Of a DNA stretch of 14,713 nucleotides, positions 6,234 to 14,076 are shown piece by piece; position 1 is the first letter of the stretch, and every line of letters begins with the position of its first letter. The position numbers were made by a program, and so were the translations under genes. The stretch is from Caryophanales bacterium UBA1424. Lineage in GTDB: Bacteria; Bacillota_I; Bacilli_A; RFN20; CAG-826. The notes below the pieces were generated by a model. It was not told the DNA's origin. It was given only the letters and a program-made list of their open reading frames with translations, and did not search any database. Location: positions 9,989-24,701 of the forward strand of contig DCUC01000076.1 of the NCBI GenBank assembly GCA_002329705.1, read 5' to 3'.

Positions 6234-8247
6234 ATTTGCTTTCTCCTTCGGCGGCCGGCGCCACAGTGAGCGGCGCTCCCGGTTTTGGCTCTTCCGTCGG
6301 AAGCGAGCGATTCTTTAGAAGATATTGGATTTCTTCGGCCGTAATCGTCTCTTTTTCAAGGAGCGTTTCAGCGATTAAAATGACATCGTCTTTATGCTCG
6401 GTAATGATTGCTTTGGCTCTCGCGTGGGCATCGGCGATGATGTGGCGCACTTCAGTGTCGATTTCAAAGGCGATCTGCGTCGAGAAGTTTTTCTGAGTCG
6501 ACGTATAGTCGCGGCCCAGGAAGACGGAACCGGAATCCTTTTCATATTGAATCGGCCCAAGCGAACTCATTCCGTATTCGGTCACCATCAATCGGGCGAT
6601 GCGCGTCGCGACTTCGATGTCGTTGTGGGCACCGGTCGAGATGTCATCGAAGAATATTTCTTCAGAGGAGCGACCACCGAGATAGCCGATGATGCGTGCT
6701 TCGAGTTCTTTTTTAGTTAATAAGAAACGGTCCTCTTCGGGGGTCATCATGACGTGCCCGCCAGTTCGGCCGCGAGGAATAATCGTTATTTTTTGGACTT
6801 TGTCCGAATGTTTTAAATTGAGACCGATAATCGCGTGACCGGCTTCGTGAAAGGCGATTGCGCGCCGTTCATGAGGGTTGAGAGCGCGTGAGCTCTTGGC
6901 GGGGCCGGCGATGCGGCGATCGATGGCTTCATCGATTTCTTTAATGGTTACTTTATCTTTGCCGCCACGGACGGCAAGAATTGCCGCTTCGTTTAAAATG
7001 TTGGCGATATCGGCGCCTGAAAAACCGACGGTGCGGCGGGCGAGTTGACCAAAATCAATCGTCTCGTCGATCGTCTTGCCACGGGCATGGACTTTGAAGA
7101 TTTCTTCGCGTCCTCTGCGGTCGGGAAGGTTTACTGTAATCTGGCGATCAAAACGTCCGGCGCGAAGCAACGCGGGGTCAAGGACATCTTCGCGGTTGGT
7201 CGCGGCGATGACGATGATACCGGAGTTATCCGAGAAGCCATCCATTTCGACGAGAAGTTGGTTGAGAGTCTGCTCGCGTTCGTCGTTGCCGCCGCCGAGG
7301 CCGGCGCCTCTTTGACGACCGACGGCATCGAGTTCGTCGATGAAGACGAGGCAGGGGGCGGTCTGCTTGGCTTTGCGGAACATATCGCGGACGCGGCCGG
7401 CGCCGACGCCGACGAACATCTCGACAAAGTCAGAACCTGAAATCGAGTAGAAAGGCACACCGGCTTCGCCGGCTACGGCCTTTGCTAAAAGGGTTTTACC
7501 GGTTCCGGGTGGCCCGACAAGGAGCACACCTTTGGGCAGTTTAGCACCGAATTTGGCAAATTTGCGAGGTTCTTTAAGATATTGAACAATCTCGACCATC
7601 TCCGCTTTTTCTTCATCGCAACCAGCGACATCGCTAAAGCGAACTTTAGTGCTGTCCTCTCGCCGTGCTCGTGAGCGATTGAAATCCATGGCCTTGCTGT
7701 TTGAGCTGTTAACCGAATTATTCAGCCTCGAGAAAAAGAAGAGCGAAACGATTACTACGCCACCGAGAAGTAAAATCGTCGGACCCCAATTCTGCCACCA
7801 GCTGACTTCAAAGGCATCGGTGTCAACAAAGAAGGCGCCGTTGTCGGCGTTAGGGAAAAGCGTATTGTATTCTTCGATTTCGGCCTTGAACATAGACGAA
7901 TAGCTGGGGTGATCATCGGTTTCACCGACAACGGCAAACGAATTATGAAATAACTCGTTAGGAATCATGACCTCATATGACCCTTCTTTGTTTTTGGCGG
8001 GGTCATGGTAAATGCCACTGACTTTTGTGGTTTGATAGCCCGAACTGCTCGTCGCTGTTTTTATGACATATGAGTTAAGATTTGTGTCTAAGTCGTTGCC
8101 GGCGGCTGGATTGCCGGACAAGTACCAGACTTCGGGTTTGCCTTGCATGGATATGATGAGCCACACAAAAGCAAAGATGGCTATAGCCATTAACAAGTAC
8201 GGCAGTATGTATCCAAAGATTGATTTTCTAGGTTTTGCTTCGTTCAT
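6232..8247 (-). CDS. ftsH: ATP-dependent zinc metalloprotease FtsH
   Basis: FtsH is a hexameric membrane-anchored AAA+ protease that degrades damaged or unassembled membrane proteins and certain regulators. The 671 residues include a first membrane segment (about 12-33), an extracytoplasmic domain (about 34-150) and a second membrane segment (about 155-173). The AAA domain has Walker A GPPGTGKT (245-252), the pore loop FVGVGAGR (278-285), Walker B VFIDELD (301-307) and the second region of homology with [19 protein letters not shown] (351-369). The protease domain has the zinc motif HEAGH (467-471) and the third ligand Asp in [11 protein letters not shown] (about 543). A Pro/Ala/Glu-rich tail ends the protein. 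The start has AGGAGG four bases upstream. It appears to be its own transcription unit, bounded by a -10 box and by hairpins on each side. hprT, which often lies next to it, is absent here. Confidence 0.98.
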   Translation of the reverse strand: MNEAKPRKSIFGYILPYLLMAIAIFAFVWLIISMQGKPEVWYLSGNPAAGNDLDTNLNSYVIKTATSSSGYQTTKVSGIYHDPAKNKEGSYEVMIPNELFHNSFAVVGETDDHPSYSSMFKAEIEEYNTLFPNADNGAFFVDTDAFEVSWWQNWGPTILLLGGVVIVSLFFFSRLNNSVNSSNSKAMDFNRSRARREDSTKVRFSDVAGCDEEKAEMVEIVQYLKEPRKFAKFGAKLPKGVLLVGPPGTGKTLLAKAVAGEAGVPFYSISGSDFVEMFVGVGAGRVRDMFRKAKQTAPCLVFIDELDAVGRQRGAGLGGGNDEREQTLNQLLVEMDGFSDNSGIIVIAATNREDVLDPALLRAGRFDRQITVNLPDRRGREEIFKVHARGKTIDETIDFGQLARRTVGFSGADIANILNEAAILAVRGGKDKVTIKEIDEAIDRRIAGPAKSSRALNPHERRAIAFHEAGHAIIGLNLKHSDKVQKITIIPRGRTGGHVMMTPEEDRFLLTKKELEARIIGYLGGRSSEEIFFDDISTGAHNDIEVATRIARLMVTEYGMSSLGPIQYEKDSGSVFLGRDYTSTQKNFSTQIAFEIDTEVRHIIADAHARAKAIITEHKDDVILIAETLLEKETITAEEIQYLLKNRSLPTEEPKPGAPLTVAPAAEGESK

Positions 8248-8324
8248 AAGACCTCCTGAGGCGATATTCGTTTTGGTGATTTATTTTGACTGATTGGACA
8301 GTAGTCGGACCGCAAGTAGCATAA

Positions 8325-8330
8325 ATTATA
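8325..8330 (-). promoter_or_regulatory. putative ftsH promoter (-10 box)
   Basis: A perfect TATAAT on the minus strand lies in the 171-base tilS-ftsH gap, about 78 bases before the ftsH ATG. The hexamer 17 bases upstream (TATGAT) is a poor -35. The implied 5' UTR of about 70 nt is longer than at other genes here. Further upstream an AT-rich inverted repeat, CAAAATA and TATTTTG (8355-8374), flanks the promoter. No CIRCE (HrcA operator) element is seen. Confidence 0.45.
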
Positions 8331-8404
8331 AACAACGAACGTAATTAATCATAACAAAATAATTAAATATTTTGATTGGCATATTTTGAATAAACGCAAG
8401 CCAA

Positions 8405-8430
8405 ATGAAGAAAGGTAGTTATACTACCTT
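8405..8430 (-). terminator. probable terminator overlapping the tilS stop codon
   Basis: On the minus strand AAGGTAG pairs perfectly with CTACCTT across a TATAA loop that contains the tilS TAA stop. A T-rich but interrupted tail (TCTTCATTT) follows. The stem is AT-rich, so it may be leaky. Its position before the ftsH promoter fits the end of the pth-mfd-rqcP-tilS unit. Confidence 0.6.
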
Positions 8431-9645
8431 AATCTCGAATTTGGTCTTCTTATCACCGGCAAAATCTCTCCGATATCTCGGGACATATATAATTGTCCCG
8501 CCCTTGTTGACGACGAGCGGCCAGGTGGCGCGCAAGCGAGTTGGCATTTTCCAGTCGATAAAAAGGCGCCTGACGGCACATAAATGACCGCCGACTTCGT
8601 ATTTGTCGCCCGGTTTATAAGTTCTGATCGTCAGCGGATAATCTTCATCATGAACATTTCGGTCTTCGGCGCCGTGGCTAAAGTCAAGGGCAAAATAATC
8701 GGTTTCGAGGCTTCCCGGTTTCTCTAAAGTAAAGGAATACGAAGCCTGATTTGCGCCACTTAGAGATAAAACATCGTATTCTTTGAATAAAGATATCTCA
8801 TTGCTTAACTTTATTTCGATGTTCGGCGTTTGTGACTGACAGGCTTTTTTGATCTCGGCGATTTGAGCGGAGCTGATCGGAACAAATTTGCGTCTGTTTT
8901 TCAAAAGCTGATCAATTGCTCGAGCAAAATCTTTTTCAGAAAGTTCGAGCAGTGACTTAATTGACAATTCTTTCTTGGCTTGAACTTTTTTGGCGACCTC
9001 GCTTTTTTGAGCGAGAAGCATATCGTTATTTTCGTTGATTTCCTTGAGGATTTGATAGCGTTCGATTTCGGTTAACCTAGCGACGACCTGAAGTCTTATT
9101 TTATTGCGCAAATACTTGGTTTCGAAATTGCTCACGTCGATTGAAAAAGGCACTCTGTTTTCATGGCAGTAGTCGAGCAGGTCTTGTTTGGAAAAAGAGA
9201 GCAAGGGACGGACAATCGTCATATTTTTCATCAGAATAACGGGTTCGATTCCGTAATAATTCACACGGCTGTTGCGCTGTTTTTGAATCAGGTAGGTCTC
9301 GATTAAATCGTCTTGCTGATGAGCGACAAACAAGGCGCTGGCCCTGTGCTTTTCATACATATCGGCAAAGAATTGATAACGGAGTTCGCGAGCCCAGGAT
9401 TGAAAATTGCCCGTCGCCGTTTTCGGAGCATCGAATTTCTCGAAACCAAGGTTGTGTTCAAGGCAGTAAGCGCGCAGAGATTCTTCCTCAAAGTCGCTGA
9501 TATTGCGCTTGTGATAATTGACGTGGCAAACGACAATTTTTGCTGTTTTCTGCATCAGCAGATGAAGGAGAGCCATCGAATCGGGACCATATGAGCAGGC
9601 CACGAGATAGGTAGCGTTTGTGTCAAACGAATAATTGATAATCAT
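8419..9645 (-). CDS. tilS: tRNA(Ile)-lysidine synthetase
   Basis: TilS uses ATP and lysine to convert cytidine 34 of the CAU-anticodon tRNA-Ile to lysidine, so that the tRNA reads AUA and is charged with isoleucine. The 408-residue protein has an N-type ATP pyrophosphatase domain with a PP-loop reading SYGPDS (18-23) where most TilS proteins have SGGxDS. It also has AHQQDDLIET (108-117), the lysidine-synthase DxSN-like signature IDVSNFETKYLRNKIR (169-184), and a C-terminal TilS domain with IRTYKPGDKY (about 340-349) and RLFIDWKMPTRLR. The ATG directly follows the rqcP stop (TAGATG), with an AAAGGAG ribosome binding site inside rqcP, so translation is probably coupled. Length and domains are ordinary for Bacillota; the altered PP-loop glycine is the only oddity. 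Confidence 0.96.
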   Translation of the reverse strand: MIINYSFDTNATYLVACSYGPDSMALLHLLMQKTAKIVVCHVNYHKRNISDFEEESLRAYCLEHNLGFEKFDAPKTATGNFQSWARELRYQFFADMYEKHRASALFVAHQQDDLIETYLIQKQRNSRVNYYGIEPVILMKNMTIVRPLLSFSKQDLLDYCHENRVPFSIDVSNFETKYLRNKIRLQVVARLTEIERYQILKEINENNDMLLAQKSEVAKKVQAKKELSIKSLLELSEKDFARAIDQLLKNRRKFVPISSAQIAEIKKACQSQTPNIEIKLSNEISLFKEYDVLSLSGANQASYSFTLEKPGSLETDYFALDFSHGAEDRNVHDEDYPLTIRTYKPGDKYEVGGHLCAVRRLFIDWKMPTRLRATWPLVVNKGGTIIYVPRYRRDFAGDKKTKFEIKVV

Positions 9646-9915
9646 CTATGATCTCCTTTCCAAAATATTCTCTTGATAGAGAATTTCATACATATCTTCG
9701 GCTTCTTGCAAACTGGCGTGTTCGTTGACCATCAGGACTCTTACTCCGATCGTGTTGCGACCGAGGTGCATTTCAATTTCATCGCCGACTTTAACTTCAC
9801 TTGACGGTTTGGCGGTTTTTCCGTTGATTAAAATTCTTCCGCCGTCGGCGACATCTTTAGCGACGGACCGTCGCTTTATTAACCGCGATACTTTTAGGTA
9901 ACGATCCAACCTCAT
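9646..9915 (-). CDS. rqcP: RqcP/YabO-type S4 domain RNA-binding protein (ribosome quality control)
   Basis: RqcP is the Hsp15-like S4 protein that works with RqcH on stalled 50S subunits, stabilising peptidyl-tRNA during C-terminal alanine tailing of the nascent chain. The 89 residues begin MRLDRYLKVSRLIKRRSVAK, then ADGGRILINGKTAKPSSEVKVGDEIE, which is a complete S4 fold of about 60 residues. The C-terminal part MYEILYQENILE matches the YabO ending. Position between mfd and tilS matches Bacillus yabO. The start codon lies 18 bases after the mfd stop. The only purine run is AGGGG next to that stop, about 15 bases from the ATG and so too far for a good ribosome binding site; translation may be weak or coupled to mfd. 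Its stop is joined directly to the tilS ATG. Confidence 0.93.
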   Translation of the reverse strand: MRLDRYLKVSRLIKRRSVAKDVADGGRILINGKTAKPSSEVKVGDEIEMHLGRNTIGVRVLMVNEHASLQEAEDMYEILYQENILERRS

Positions 9916-9933
9916 ATTTTTATTTTACAACCC

Positions 9934-12900
9934 CTAGTGTTTTTTAACACTAACATTATAGAGTTCGCCGATGATGGTCAAAAGTTCTTCCAAATCATTC
10001 ATCCAGTCGCCGTTCTTGGGCATCTTTATCTTAAGAATTCTTTGAATATAAGAAACTTTTACTTTAGTAAGATACGGAACGATTCTCTCAAAGAGGGCGT
10101 TTCCAATACCATTAATTGATGAGAATTCTTTTGATAGAACGATGTTAATTTCATCGTCGTATTCCAAAATTTCTGAAAAAGCTTTTCCTGATGCCAACAT
10201 ATCTATCCGCCTCTGCCTGAGCAGCGTTTCGACTTCGCGGGGAATGCGTCCATAAACGTCGCGCATTCTCGCGCTGACTTTACTCAAAGTTTCAAGATTT
10301 TTGGCTGACTCAATCTCTTGATAAAGTTCAATCTTGTCTTTCTTTTCGGCGTAATTGGCCGGAATATAAGCTTCGACATTAAAAAGATGGGCGGCGCGCG
10401 GCTCTTGAATCGGAACGCCGGTCTTCTTCTCTTCGATTGCTTCCGAGAGCATTTTTAAATACAAATCGATACCGACCGAATCAATGAAGCCGGCTTGTTC
10501 CGGACCGAGAATATCGCCCGCACCGCGAATCATCAAATCGCGTTGGGCAATCTTGTATCCGCTGCCCAGTTCCGTAAAATCCTGAATCGCCTTTAAGCGT
10601 TTCACGGCTTTATCGTTGATCGTTTTATATTCTCGATAAAAAAGATAGGCATAGGCGATGCGACTGCCCCGACCGACACGACCTTTAATTTGATAGAGTT
10701 GCGATAAACCGAAATGATCGGCATCCTCGATAATTATTAAGTTAGCGTTGGCGATATCAATGCCGTTTTCGATAATCGATGTCGCGACGAGAATGTTCAA
10801 GTTTCCGGCATAGAAATTCATCATCACATCTTCGATTTCTTCTCGTCCCATCTGGCCGTGGACAATTCCGATTTTCGCCGCGGAAATCTTCCTTTGCAAA
10901 CGGTTGGCGACTTGATAAATCGATGAGACTTTGTTGTGAACATAGAAGACTTGACCATCGCGGCTGAGTTCACGCTCAATCAACTCTTTAATCACATCCT
11001 CGCGGTATTGCATCACATAGGTTTGAATGGGCATGCGGTTAATCGGCGCGGTATTAATCTGCGAAAGCTGGCGAATTCCCAGCAGTGATATTTGCAATGT
11101 CCGCGGAATGGGAGTCGCGCTTAAAGTCAGAACATCGACATTGGTCTTAATCTCTTTTATGCGCTCTTTTTGCTCGACGCCAAAACGCTGTTCTTCATCG
11201 ACAATCAGAAGACCGAGATCCTTAAAGACGATATCTTTGGACAAAAGGCGGTGCGTGCCGATGACAAGATTGACTTCTCCACTCTCAACTTGTTTGAGAT
11301 ATTTGCGCTGCTGCGCTTCGGAGATGAGTCGAGAAAAAACTGCAATTCGCACACCAAAATTTGCAAAACGCTCGATGGCGCGTTCATAATGCTGACGAGC
11401 TAATAAGGTTGTCGGACACAAAATAGCCGCTTGTTTCCCGTTTGAAATAGCCTTAAATGCCGCCCGGAAAGCAACCTCGGTTTTGCCAAACCCGACATCT
11501 CCGCAGAGGAGCCGATCCATCGATTCGGACTTCTCCATGTCGGCCTTAATTTCTTCGAGCGCTTCGCTTTGATCAGCGGTAAGTTCAAAGGGGAATTCGT
11601 CTTCAAAAAGTTTTTGGATTTCATCGTCTTTCTTAAAAGGATATCCCGGAATTCGGATTCTTTCCTTATACAAGACGACCAGCCTTTCTGCCAGTTCGTT
11701 AACACGTTTTTTAATGCGCGATTTGGTTTTTTCCCATTCGTTTCCGCCGAGTCGATTTAACTTTGGCGTCGCCCCTTCTTTTCCGGCGTATTTACGTATT
11801 AAACGGAACTGCGAAAGCGGTACGTACAAGACATCGGTACCCGCATAAGCGATGTGCAAAAAGTCGCGCTTGTTGCCATCGATTTCCAAAGTGACGATGT
11901 CGATGAACTGACCGATGCCATTATATTCGTGGACGACATAGTCTCCGCTTTCTAGTTCGTCAAACGATTTTAAAATTGTCGATTCTTTAAAGCGATTCAT
12001 GAAGCGCGAACGATGCGTTTTATACCCCAGTAATTCTTTGCTTGATAAATAACAAATCCTCTCATCAACGAGTTCAAAACCTTCGTTGATATCAAAGAGG
12101 GTCATCCCCAGCTTGCCTTTGGGAAGCTCCAGGGCTTCGACCGTTTCATAAACTATGTCGGCATCTTTCACGAGGCTTTTTGCGGTATCAAACTGCTGCT
12201 TATTAGATAGGGCAAGAACGACCTTTTCATTGGTGGAAAGATAAGATTGAACGGTAGGCAGTATATTCATATAAGAGGTGCTGCTGGAAAGAATCGGTCG
12301 GACTTTAAATTCGATGTCATCGATACTTTCCACATACTTTTTACTAAAAAGAGGTTTTGGCAGTTTCTTAAAAATATCGTTCCATGGGCGATAGATGGCA
12401 AGGTGCGAGATAATCTTTCCTTCATCGACGAGTTCGTCTAAAAATGCGCGGGCTTCATTCTCCGATATTTCTAACGACGCCATAATCGCCTCTTCATTGA
12501 CAGCAAAGATAATATCGAAATTAGCATAATCCAAGATTGAATAGTGCTCGCGTTGAGCATACCCGTAATACTTATAATTGCGCGGGTGAATTTGTCCGCT
12601 TTTAATTCTTTCGAAATCCTCTTTTGTCACGCTCATTAAATGTTCTTTTTCGTCGTTTGATAAAAGAGTGGCGTCTTTTAGCGCTTGTTGTTCAATGTTG
12701 ACCTCGAGACGAGATATTTCCTCTTCCGAGAAGATGACATCGCTTGCCGGAGTAAGTGAAATCTCGCTCAGTCTTTCGTTTGATGTCTGCGTTGCGATAT
12801 CAAAGGTGCGAATTGATTCAATTTCATCATCGAAAAATTCGATGCGGACCGGAAAGGGGTTGTTGACGCTAAAAATATCTAGGATGTCGCCGCGCGAGGC

Positions 12901-13404
12901 AAATTGCATGCTCTGATCAATTTTACCGACGCGGGCGTAACCGCCGCTGGCTAATTTTTGGCGGAGTTGGACGAGATTTACTTTCTGTCCAACCCGTAAA
13001 TTAAAGCTCAGACTTTCAAAGAGCTCAGGAGACGGCATAAACCTTGTAAGCGATGAAGTGTGGGCAATTAATATTTTGTTCTTGCTTTTCCTTAGTTCGC
13101 TCATGACATAAAGGCGCTGCGCCATCAACTCTTTTGAAGAAGTAATCGTTTCCGCCCGCAATAAATCGTCGTTAGGGAAAAGCAAAACGTTATCATCCCC
13201 GATGAGCGCTCCCAACAGCTCGTAGACGCTTTGCGCATTATAAAGATTGGATGTAATAATCGCGTAATTCGCGGGTTTTTTGTGGAAAAGTCCAGCAAAA
13301 AGCAAGGAAACGCCAATTGTGTCATCAACGACAAAAGACCCTCTTTTTTCAAGGAGGGAGGTGGCGGCTTTGGTTTTGGCGATTCGTTTCAGTAATTCGC
13401 TCAG
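9934..13404 (-). CDS. mfd: transcription-repair coupling factor Mfd (probable CTG start)
   Basis: Mfd displaces RNA polymerase stalled at DNA lesions and recruits UvrA for nucleotide excision repair. From CTG at 13404 the protein has 1156 residues, the usual family length. It shows a UvrB-like N-terminal module (to about 400), an RNA polymerase interaction domain (about 483-550), then a RecG-like translocase with Walker A GDVGFGKTE (635-643), DEEQ (736-739), SATPIPRTL (762-770) and QLYQIKGRVGRG (902-913), and a C-terminal TRCF domain. The nearest conventional start is TTG at 13305. It has no ribosome binding site and would remove 33 residues of the first domain, although the alignable ITSNLYNAQ should lie about 50 residues in, as in Bacillus. 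No ATG, GTG or TTG lies between the in-frame stop (13420-13422) and 13305. The CTG has AGAGGA 8 bases upstream, overlapping the pth stop. Confidence 0.93.
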   Translation of the reverse strand: MSELLKRIAKTKAATSLLEKRGSFVVDDTIGVSLLFAGLFHKKPANYAIITSNLYNAQSVYELLGALIGDDNVLLFPNDDLLRAETITSSKELMAQRLYVMSELRKSKNKILIAHTSSLTRFMPSPELFESLSFNLRVGQKVNLVQLRQKLASGGYARVGKIDQSMQFASRGDILDIFSVNNPFPVRIEFFDDEIESIRTFDIATQTSNERLSEISLTPASDVIFSEEEISRLEVNIEQQALKDATLLSNDEKEHLMSVTKEDFERIKSGQIHPRNYKYYGYAQREHYSILDYANFDIIFAVNEEAIMASLEISENEARAFLDELVDEGKIISHLAIYRPWNDIFKKLPKPLFSKKYVESIDDIEFKVRPILSSSTSYMNILPTVQSYLSTNEKVVLALSNKQQFDTAKSLVKDADIVYETVEALELPKGKLGMTLFDINEGFELVDERICYLSSKELLGYKTHRSRFMNRFKESTILKSFDELESGDYVVHEYNGIGQFIDIVTLEIDGNKRDFLHIAYAGTDVLYVPLSQFRLIRKYAGKEGATPKLNRLGGNEWEKTKSRIKKRVNELAERLVVLYKERIRIPGYPFKKDDEIQKLFEDEFPFELTADQSEALEEIKADMEKSESMDRLLCGDVGFGKTEVAFRAAFKAISNGKQAAILCPTTLLARQHYERAIERFANFGVRIAVFSRLISEAQQRKYLKQVESGEVNLVIGTHRLLSKDIVFKDLGLLIVDEEQRFGVEQKERIKEIKTNVDVLTLSATPIPRTLQISLLGIRQLSQINTAPINRMPIQTYVMQYREDVIKELIERELSRDGQVFYVHNKVSSIYQVANRLQRKISAAKIGIVHGQMGREEIEDVMMNFYAGNLNILVATSIIENGIDIANANLIIIEDADHFGLSQLYQIKGRVGRGSRIAYAYLFYREYKTINDKAVKRLKAIQDFTELGSGYKIAQRDLMIRGAGDILGPEQAGFIDSVGIDLYLKMLSEAIEEKKTGVPIQEPRAAHLFNVEAYIPANYAEKKDKIELYQEIESAKNLETLSKVSARMRDVYGRIPREVETLLRQRRIDMLASGKAFSEILEYDDEINIVLSKEFSSINGIGNALFERIVPYLTKVKVSYIQRILKIKMPKNGDWMNDLEELLTIIGELYNVSVKKH
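9935..9952 (-). repeat. hairpin-forming inverted repeat at the mfd stop codon
   Basis: On the minus strand TAGTGTT pairs perfectly with AACACTA across an AAAA loop. The 3' arm contains the first two bases of the mfd TAG stop, and GGGG follows instead of T, so this is not an intrinsic terminator for mfd. It precedes the start of rqcP, which lacks a well-placed ribosome binding site, and could affect rqcP translation or mRNA processing. Confidence 0.45.
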
Positions 13405-13415
13405 ATGAGTTTCCT

Positions 13416-13967
13416 CTAGTTATATTTTGCCATGGCCGATGTAAATCCGTTTCGCAGATAATCTTTGATTGCTTCGCTGGCTTCACCGATGGCAATATCG
13501 ATTAATTCCGCTTGTGCCTTTGTCGGTTTGCCAAGGACATAGTCAATGCCATTGTTTTCTGGCTCTCCGATTCCTATTCGCATGCGTTTAATATCTTCGG
13601 TTTTGAAAACTTCGATGATGTTTTGAATCCCGTTATGACCACCGCTTGAACCCGCCGGACGCAGGCGAATTCTTCCCGGTTCCAATGCCATATCATCGTA
13701 GATGATTAGAATGTCTGGAAGTTCAATTTTGAAAAAAGAGGCGATTTCCTGAACGGCCGTTCCCGACAAATTCATATAGGTTGTAGGCTTGAACAAAAGA
13801 ACTTGTTCTCCAAAGATGCTTTCTTTAGCATAGAAACCGTTAAAAGCCTCTTTGTCGATGTCAAAACCGAGCGAATCGGCAAGGCGATCGATAACGCGAT
13901 AGCCGAGGTTGTGGCGCGTCTTTTCGTATTTTTTGCCGGGATTTCCCAGCCCAACAATTAATTTCAT
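13416..13967 (-). CDS. pth: peptidyl-tRNA hydrolase
   Basis: Pth releases tRNA from peptidyl-tRNAs dropped by ribosomes, recycling the tRNA. The 183-residue product from the ATG at 13967 begins MKLIVGLGNPGKKYEKTRHN, the canonical N-terminus. Active-site positions are present: Asn9, His19 (the catalytic base), Asn66 in YMNLSG, Asp91-Asp92 in IIYDDMALEPG, and Asn112 in GSSGGHNGIQNII. A longer reading frame to 14021 exists, but its extra 18 residues are not family-like and would begin upstream of the predicted promoter, so it is rejected. The ribosome binding site is weak (GTGGA, about 11 bases away). pth heads the unit with mfd, whose CTG start lies 11 bases after the pth stop, as in the Bacillus order. 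The product is cytoplasmic. Confidence 0.97.
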   Translation of the reverse strand: MKLIVGLGNPGKKYEKTRHNLGYRVIDRLADSLGFDIDKEAFNGFYAKESIFGEQVLLFKPTTYMNLSGTAVQEIASFFKIELPDILIIYDDMALEPGRIRLRPAGSSGGHNGIQNIIEVFKTEDIKRMRIGIGEPENNGIDYVLGKPTKAQAELIDIAIGEASEAIKDYLRNGFTSAMAKYN

Positions 13968-13988
13968 ATCGTTAGTTCCACTCAAATT

Positions 13989-13997
13989 ATTATACCA
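13989..13997 (-). promoter_or_regulatory. extended -10 promoter of the pth-mfd-rqcP-tilS unit
   Basis: On the minus strand TGGTATAAT is a perfect extended -10 element (TGnTATAAT), 21 bases before the pth ATG. No good -35 is found at 17 bases, which is normal for extended -10 promoters. The start of transcription would be near 13982, giving a 5' UTR of about 15 nt. This also excludes the longer pth frame. Confidence 0.65.
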
Positions 13998-14058
13998 ATC
14001 CTTCGCGGGCCTGACATGCAAAAATACTTTGTTTATACCTTATCGCTAACGATTGTTG

Positions 14059-14064
14059 TAATAT
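14059..14064 (+). promoter_or_regulatory. weak candidate promoter (-10) for the DUF368 gene
   Basis: TAATAT lies 12 bases before the ATG of the plus-strand gene in the 109-base divergent gap. No convincing -35 is visible at 16-18 bases; TTGTTT at 14030 is 23 bases away. If used, transcription would start within about 6 bases of the ATG, giving a nearly leaderless mRNA, which would fit the lack of a ribosome binding site. The evidence is thin. Confidence 0.25.
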
Positions 14065-14076
14065 TTATTTTGAAAT

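Noticed and set aside
5944..6318. 124-residue plus-strand reading frame across the dusB-ftsH junction
   Set aside because: It is antisense to two well-supported genes and their terminator, with low-complexity content and no family resemblance.
8355..8374. AT-rich inverted repeat CAAAATA/TATTTTG upstream of ftsH
   Set aside because: The stem is nearly all A-T and lies upstream of the promoter; it does not match CIRCE or another known heat-shock operator, so it is noted only within the ftsH promoter entry.
13968..14021. 18-residue N-terminal extension of Pth from the upstream ATG at 14021
   Set aside because: The extension is not family-like, the ATG at 13967 gives the canonical MKLIVGLGNPG start, and the predicted promoter lies inside the extension.
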